Below, in pieces: positions 59,079 to 64,000 of a DNA stretch of 64,000 bases. Numbering within the stretch: position 1 is the stretch's first letter; every line of letters starts with the position of its first letter. This DNA comes from Klebsormidium nitens (taxonomy: Eukaryota; Streptophyta; Klebsormidiophyceae; Klebsormidiales; Klebsormidiaceae), in the NCBI GenBank assembly GCA_000708835.1, contig DF236968.1, positions 1 to 64,000 on the forward strand, in the 5' to 3' direction. A program made the position numbers and the translations under genes. The notes beneath the pieces are model-generated. The model was not told where the DNA came from. It searched no databases and was given only the letters and a program-made list of their open reading frames with translations.

Positions 59079-62000
59079 ATGAGGGGGTTTGTCCTCAAGA
59101 CCCCTGGGAAGAGGGCGGCAACTCCTGGTCGCACAAGGGGGGCGAAGGCGCCAGTGGCGGAGTACGATTGTCCTCCCACCCCTCGGCAAGCAAGGGATGC
59201 TGCCGCAGAACAGGAGTTTGCGCAGAGGGGGGTCAGAACCGTGCTGGCAATCAAGCCCCTAGAGGCAGAAAGTGGTGTCACAAGAGCAGAGTGAGTGGCA
59301 GGACAGGCGGTTGCACCGCTGATGGTGCTTGGATACAATTTGTCTGTGTGTGGATGGTAAATCTGACCCTCAAGTTGTTCCTCACATATTTCCGCTGAGG
59401 ATGAGGGAATCGTCTGCAGATCCTGACAAACTTCAAAGATACACTTTCCCTTCATCAGAGCCAAATGAATGAAGATTGCTTGAAAGCTTGCATTTGAATT
59501 CGTGAATTTCTGGTCCATCTCTTGGATTCTAGTAACGGGTTGAAATTGTGGAGATGACAGTTCAAGCATATGAGAACAAGAATCGTTGAAACACAAGAGC
59601 AAAGAAGGTGAAGGACAGCAAAGTCGATTCTAAGTTCCCGAAGGCCTTTCTACTGAGCTTTGGAGAGTATTTGTTCCCTTTTTTGCCATTCATTCCTTGC
59701 TTTCAACCCCTTGTCTGCCCCTTTCTCCATTTCTTCCTGTTTCTCCTCCACTATTATCCTATGGTCCTATGGCAGAACGGCTATAGCAGTCTCTTCTCTG
59801 TTCGAGAACCCGCTCAGAACGGTATTTCGATACATAGAGCTCACCTACATGACTCAACATTTTAGTAAGAAGCACCCCTTTCTCTGGATTCCCTACCTTG
59901 GGTACAGTCCTGGCCCATCCAGTCCGGCTATCACTGTCCTTACCATGCATTAGTCCTTCCGTTCTTCGTTCATTGAAAGAAAGAGGTCTTTCCTCACAGT
60001 CCGCAAATCTTTCCTGCAAAGAAAGCAGTTGGAAGTCTGCCGAGAGAGGGGGCTCTGTAAGACTTTGAATCATGCCACAACGAAAGCAGCCTCAAACCTG
60101 AGACGACCGAACCTGAACTAGCTACGCCTGGCAAGGCAATCAGACGTCCAGAATTGTAGTTTTTCCGATGAGCAGTGCAAAGTTGACAACGGAAAAAAGG
60201 AGAGAAGACCCGCCACACCCATACCTGATACTCATCAATCTACTTTCCAAGTACCCGCAGTTCCGCATCTCAAGCGCTTACATTTCATAAAATGCCCAAA
60301 CGACAGGTACCCAATACTGACGTTCGACCCGTCCGCCCGCGCCCTGGTCACCACCGCGCCCCCTGAGGCAGTGCCCGGTGATATTACCCCCGAGCACTCC
60401 TTCGACTCGAGGTACTTTGACCACGTATACCAGGGGCCAACCCTTCGGGTGGACCTCAAAAAGGAGCTTCAACCATTTGTGGACTGTGTGGTGGGGGGCA
60501 GGAGCGCGGCGGTTGTTGCTTACGGTGAGGATTATAAGAGTTGGATGTATTTTCGAGAAAGAGATGCAAGCTTCTGACGAAAGGGGGCGTTAAGTGTACG
60601 GAAGTCGTTGGAACCGGAAGTGAGTGTTATTCAGATAGCATGCTTGGATGATTTGTAGCAATCGATCACAGGCAACGAAGGATCCTCTGATTGTTGTCTG
60701 AGTGTGCTTTCCGATGAGAGCACATTGGAGATAACTCTGACGATGTTACATCAAACCGACCGGGAAATCTAGGCTACACTCGGGGACCGATCCATTATTC
60801 TCATCGTTCTGTTTTACCAAGCGCGATAAAGGTCAGAACCACTTTAAGGATCAACCCAAAAACTCAAACCCATTGTTGGCTGGGACGCCTGCAGGTCAGA
60901 CGGGCTCCGGGAAAACGTTCCTTATGGAGGGCGAGCCATCTGCCAAGGATCGAGCAGCTTGGGGTCTTGTGCCGCACGCCATCTACAAAGTGCTGCAAGC
61001 GGTGCAGCGGAGCAGCGGCAAGGTCGGTCCTGCTCTCAAGCTGCTCGGTTTCTTGTCTCTACCAAAGCACGTTGAACTTTGGCATCTTCGAGGATCGTCG
61101 ACTAATTGTGACACGCATTGTGATGGCTTCATCAGACGCATTGCATTTACTGCTGGAAGGCATCATAGTGTTCATTATCGCTATTCTACGACCATTTTTC
61201 ATCGACCTTGGCAGACCGGATGATTTCCGATGTTTTGCCGAACCTGAACGGGTTTATCCTCGCGATATATCATGAACGGGGTATCCTTACGTTATATCCT
61301 TTCATCTTGCATGAAAAGATTTTTCAAGTTGGCAGACACGCGTCTCGCCTCCTTGTTCGGGGATTGTCCACTTGCCGCCCAGAGGCGTACGCGATACAAA
61401 GTTCAGTCCTGGCAAGCGCGGGGAATGATGATTGATTTTTGGTCCGCCCTGCAAGATTCCTTGCTCTTGCTGTCTCAACTAGAGGTTTATACGACATCAG
61501 GCTCGGTCTTTCAACAAATCCTAATACACGCGCTCAACGATTAAGGTAAAAATAATCGCTGGTCTTTCCCTCATTCTACCTCGTAAGTTTCTGGTGTGTC
61601 ACTTTTTTACTCCCAGATTTGTCCGTGCAGAAGTTCCTGGTGTCGCTGTCGTACCTGGAAGTCTACAACGAGATTGTGCGCGATTTGCTCGCGCCCGCCG
61701 CGCCCAGGAAAGGCGAGCCCGGCCCCAGCCTGCAGCTGAAGCTTAACGCAGACGGCTACTACGACGTTCCGGTGAGCTCTCAAAAGACTGGGTTTGCCCA
61801 AGTGCTTGAAGGTCTATGAGTTACGCCGTTTCTCTTGACCCCTCAGTCTTTCTGAATATGGGGAGAGCAGACTTTGCGAGACATCGTGTCGAGAGAAAGC
61901 CGAGACTCTCCGCATGAATACGCATGATATGCTTCCGCGAACAAGACCAGTTGCCTCGTTGGTACGACTTGACCATTCACGAAAATCCTCAACACCCCCG

Positions 62001-63874
62001 CTTTGCATGCAGTCCATCTCGGTCGCGTGCACTTTTGCTGTTAATCGACGATCCCTTTGCAGGACGCAACGGTCACTCCCGTCTCTGACGTCACCCAAGC
62101 CCTGGCCCTCCTGCGCACCGGCGCCGCCCGCCGTGCCTGCGGCGCGACCCACATGAATGCGCGCTCCTCGCGCTCCTTCGCTGACGTCATCCTGACGGTG
62201 GAGAGCATCGAGGGCGGCGGCGGCGTGTGCTGCGGGCGGCTGCACCTCGTGGACCTGGCGGGGAGCGAGCGGCAGGCGCAGACGGGCGCGCAGGGGGGGC
62301 GCCTGAAAGAGGTGAGGGGAGGGGGTGTTTCCTGGTCCATGAAGAAGGGTCTGTACGTGGCAGGTCTGCTATGAGAAGTGGGGTAATCACGTGCTACCGG
62401 AGATTCTGTTCCATTTTCCAGATTTCCATAAAAAGTTGGATATTTGTCGAGGCACGTTTTGCGGGGGCCGCCTCCTCAAAAGAACTGAGATACATGAATT
62501 GATCCTTTGATTACGTACACCCCTCATTTAAGTGCTCTGGTCGAGTGGCTATGCACGAGGAAGCTGGATAACCCTCAGTCGAAATTTTGGTTCGTTTACG
62601 ATTGTTGTAGTTTCGCTTCCTCCAGTTGGAACAATGGTTTATCCCTTATCAGTTTCAGTCATCTCGAGGCCTTCACAGCGCCTTAAGCAGGTGACTGGAT
62701 ACTGTGAATCCATCTCGACTTGGATGTTCTGTTCCAAACCTGGTAATCGTTGAATTCAGAAGAACACGACCGAGGCTCTCCAAATACTTTCTCGAGACGT
62801 AGTGAACATTTCGCTTTCTTGCTGCAGTCGTCGTCCATCAACCTGGCCCTGCTGGCCCTGCGCAAGGTGGTCCACGCGCGCAGCGCCGCGCAGCCGACGC
62901 TCGCGCCGTACACCGACAGCAAAGTCACTAAGATCCTCAAGGTGGGTGAGCGTCACCAGTGGTGGGTTAAGAACGGTGCTCACGAGTGAATGATAGAGGA
63001 TCCTCGGTCGAGCGAACGGTCGAGCTCCGACGAATGGATAGCCGCAACGTGTTGTTACTTGATTAGAGATCTCAGGATTGATCTGAGCTTTATCTGAAGA
63101 AGCAACATAAAATGCCGGCTGTAATGAACAACTAGAGAAATGTTGTTCAGAATATCCTCGTGGAGAAATGAGATGCAGGGCTACAAGAGACGCTTCGTTT
63201 CACAGCTTCCTCCTTGAAGCGCCCTTTGAATGGCGATTGCTTGACAGCTTACTGGATTTCTCAAGGTGATGCTCATTTTTGGAGCGACTCATCCCGTTTT
63301 TTCCCCGTAGGACGCCCTTTCCGGCGACGCCGCCCTGCTGGTGGTGTGCTGTTTGAGCGCCTCCCCGGTCAACTACCAGGACTCCCTGGGGACTCTCAAG
63401 TTCGCCGCCAGCTGCCGCAGCCTCACGGCCAAGCCCACCGTCCGGAGGGTCCGTACCGTAGACAGGTGCGTCCATTACGGACATGGACGCTCGGGCCTTG
63501 CTGAAAAGTTTTGTCCTCGACTTGTTGTCATTTTGAATCTTTCTTATTTTCTGAGGTCTTGGTTTTGGAGAGGTGCTTCTCACCGGAAGCCGGCACGGGA
63601 AGCAAGTTCTTGCGGCGTAGTTGAGGTCTGAGCAGATTCGAGAAAACTATGGCGCGAACTTGGTTCCCTGCACGAGTCCAAAAGAAAGGTGGTGATTGTG
63701 TATCTGAAACCCCCTATTCATACTCTAAAAAAGCAGATTGGCCCTTGACTGTGCAGCCGGATCACGGGGCTGTCCGTTGCGGTGGAGCGAGTCCGTGCAG
63801 CGGAACAGGCGGCGGCAGCGGAACGGATGATCCGGCTTGAGAGCAGGGCGGTCGCGCAAGAGCTGGAGCTGCAG
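59079..63874 (+). CDS. Divergent kinesin motor protein, 3' end beyond window
   Basis: Eight exons seen: 59079-59290, 60307-60524, 60895-61022, 61631-61771, 62063-62311, 62828-62941, 63311-63465 and 63757-63874. They give 445 residues, still open at the last donor (GTGACG), so the gene continues past the window. The P-loop AYGQTGSGKTFLMEG has GQTGSGKT at residues 144-151. SYLEVYNEIVRDLL, switch I MNARSSRSF (264-272) and switch II HLVDLAGSER (294-303) follow. The motor ends with SLGTLKFAASCRSL and a heptad-rich neck (AVERVRAAEQAAAAERMIRL). Kinesins walk on microtubules using ATP. Departures from consensus are SSRSF for SSRSH and DALSGDAALLVV in place of the usual LGGNSKT region. The subfamily is unclear. 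Exon 3's GTCGGT donor and the following acceptor are the least certain join. Confidence 0.88.
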
Positions 63875-64000
63875 GTGACGAGTCGCCCTCTCATATTTCG
63901 TCAGCTTTAAAGTGGGAGTCGGTGTTTGCCTGACGCCACCCGCTAGCTTCGCGAATCCAACGGTTGAATTTCTGCATGACAATCTGGTGGGACTTGACGT
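63875..64000 (+). other. Kinesin intron, cut by the window end
   Basis: The sequence after the exon 8 donor is intronic as far as the window goes. No next exon is visible. Confidence 0.6.

Noticed and set aside
1-64000. tRNA or rRNA genes, transposon open frames or long terminal repeats
   Set aside because: I looked for B-box-like words, reverse transcriptase or transposase motifs and terminal repeats and saw nothing convincing by eye. A covariance-model or repeat-library search was not possible here.

Overview
This window is nuclear DNA of a eukaryote, most likely a green alga. Genes are split by many short-to-medium GT-AG introns, exons are GC-rich and introns less so, and there are no operons or ribosome-binding sites. 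The gene content points to the green lineage: a plastid-type folate/biopterin transporter with a transit-peptide-like leader and a plant-like Mediator subunit 8. It also includes an axonemal TPR protein (ZMYND12/TAX-1 like), so the organism probably makes flagella. A Klebsormidium-like streptophyte alga would fit, but that name is a guess from gene content, not a match I could run. One 20-base assembly gap lies at 14568-14587.

Layout, left to right. 1320-8627 (-): folate/biopterin transporter, 7 exons. 9076-11615 (+): NDUFAF3-type complex I assembly factor, 5 exons. 12634-17847 (-): D-amino-acid/D-aspartate oxidase, 6 exons. 18076-20622 (+): BTB-domain protein, 4 exons. 22771-24369 (-): Mediator subunit MED8, 3 exons. 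25145-30352 (+): tRNA guanine-10 N2-methyltransferase (TRMT11), 5 exons. 32636-43247 (+): Patched/Dispatched-like RND protein with a sterol-sensing domain, 15 exons. 45108-46319 (-): unrecognised protein, 5' end unresolved. 47259-51712 (+): ZMYND12/TAX-1-like TPR protein, 6 exons. 52524-53640 (+): F-box/LRR gene with a one-base frame break. 55111-56728 (-): complex I PSST subunit (NDUFS7), 2 exons. 57708-58266 (-): unrecognised helical protein, partial. 59079 to the window end (+): divergent kinesin motor, cut by the window edge. For the recognised genes other than the kinesin, exon phases add up to whole reading frames. The two exceptions each need one base removed from a homopolymer run: Patched-like exon 3 and the F-box gene. 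The kinesin frame stays open to its last visible exon.

The genes do not form one pathway. Loose themes are mitochondrial complex I (an assembly factor and a core subunit), the flagellum/cytoskeleton (TPR protein and kinesin) and several head-to-head pairs sharing short intergenic regions (8628-9075, 17848-18075, 24370-25144).

The most striking signal is in the introns. In at least ten introns of five unrelated genes, the DNA next to an exon is a tandem array (unit roughly 100-190 bases) of decayed copies of that same exon edge, splice site included. Acceptor-side arrays lie upstream of the exon and donor-side arrays downstream, so the outermost functional site is always the one used. This looks like a recurrent process of intron growth by tandem duplication across splice junctions, and it is the main candidate for something undescribed here.
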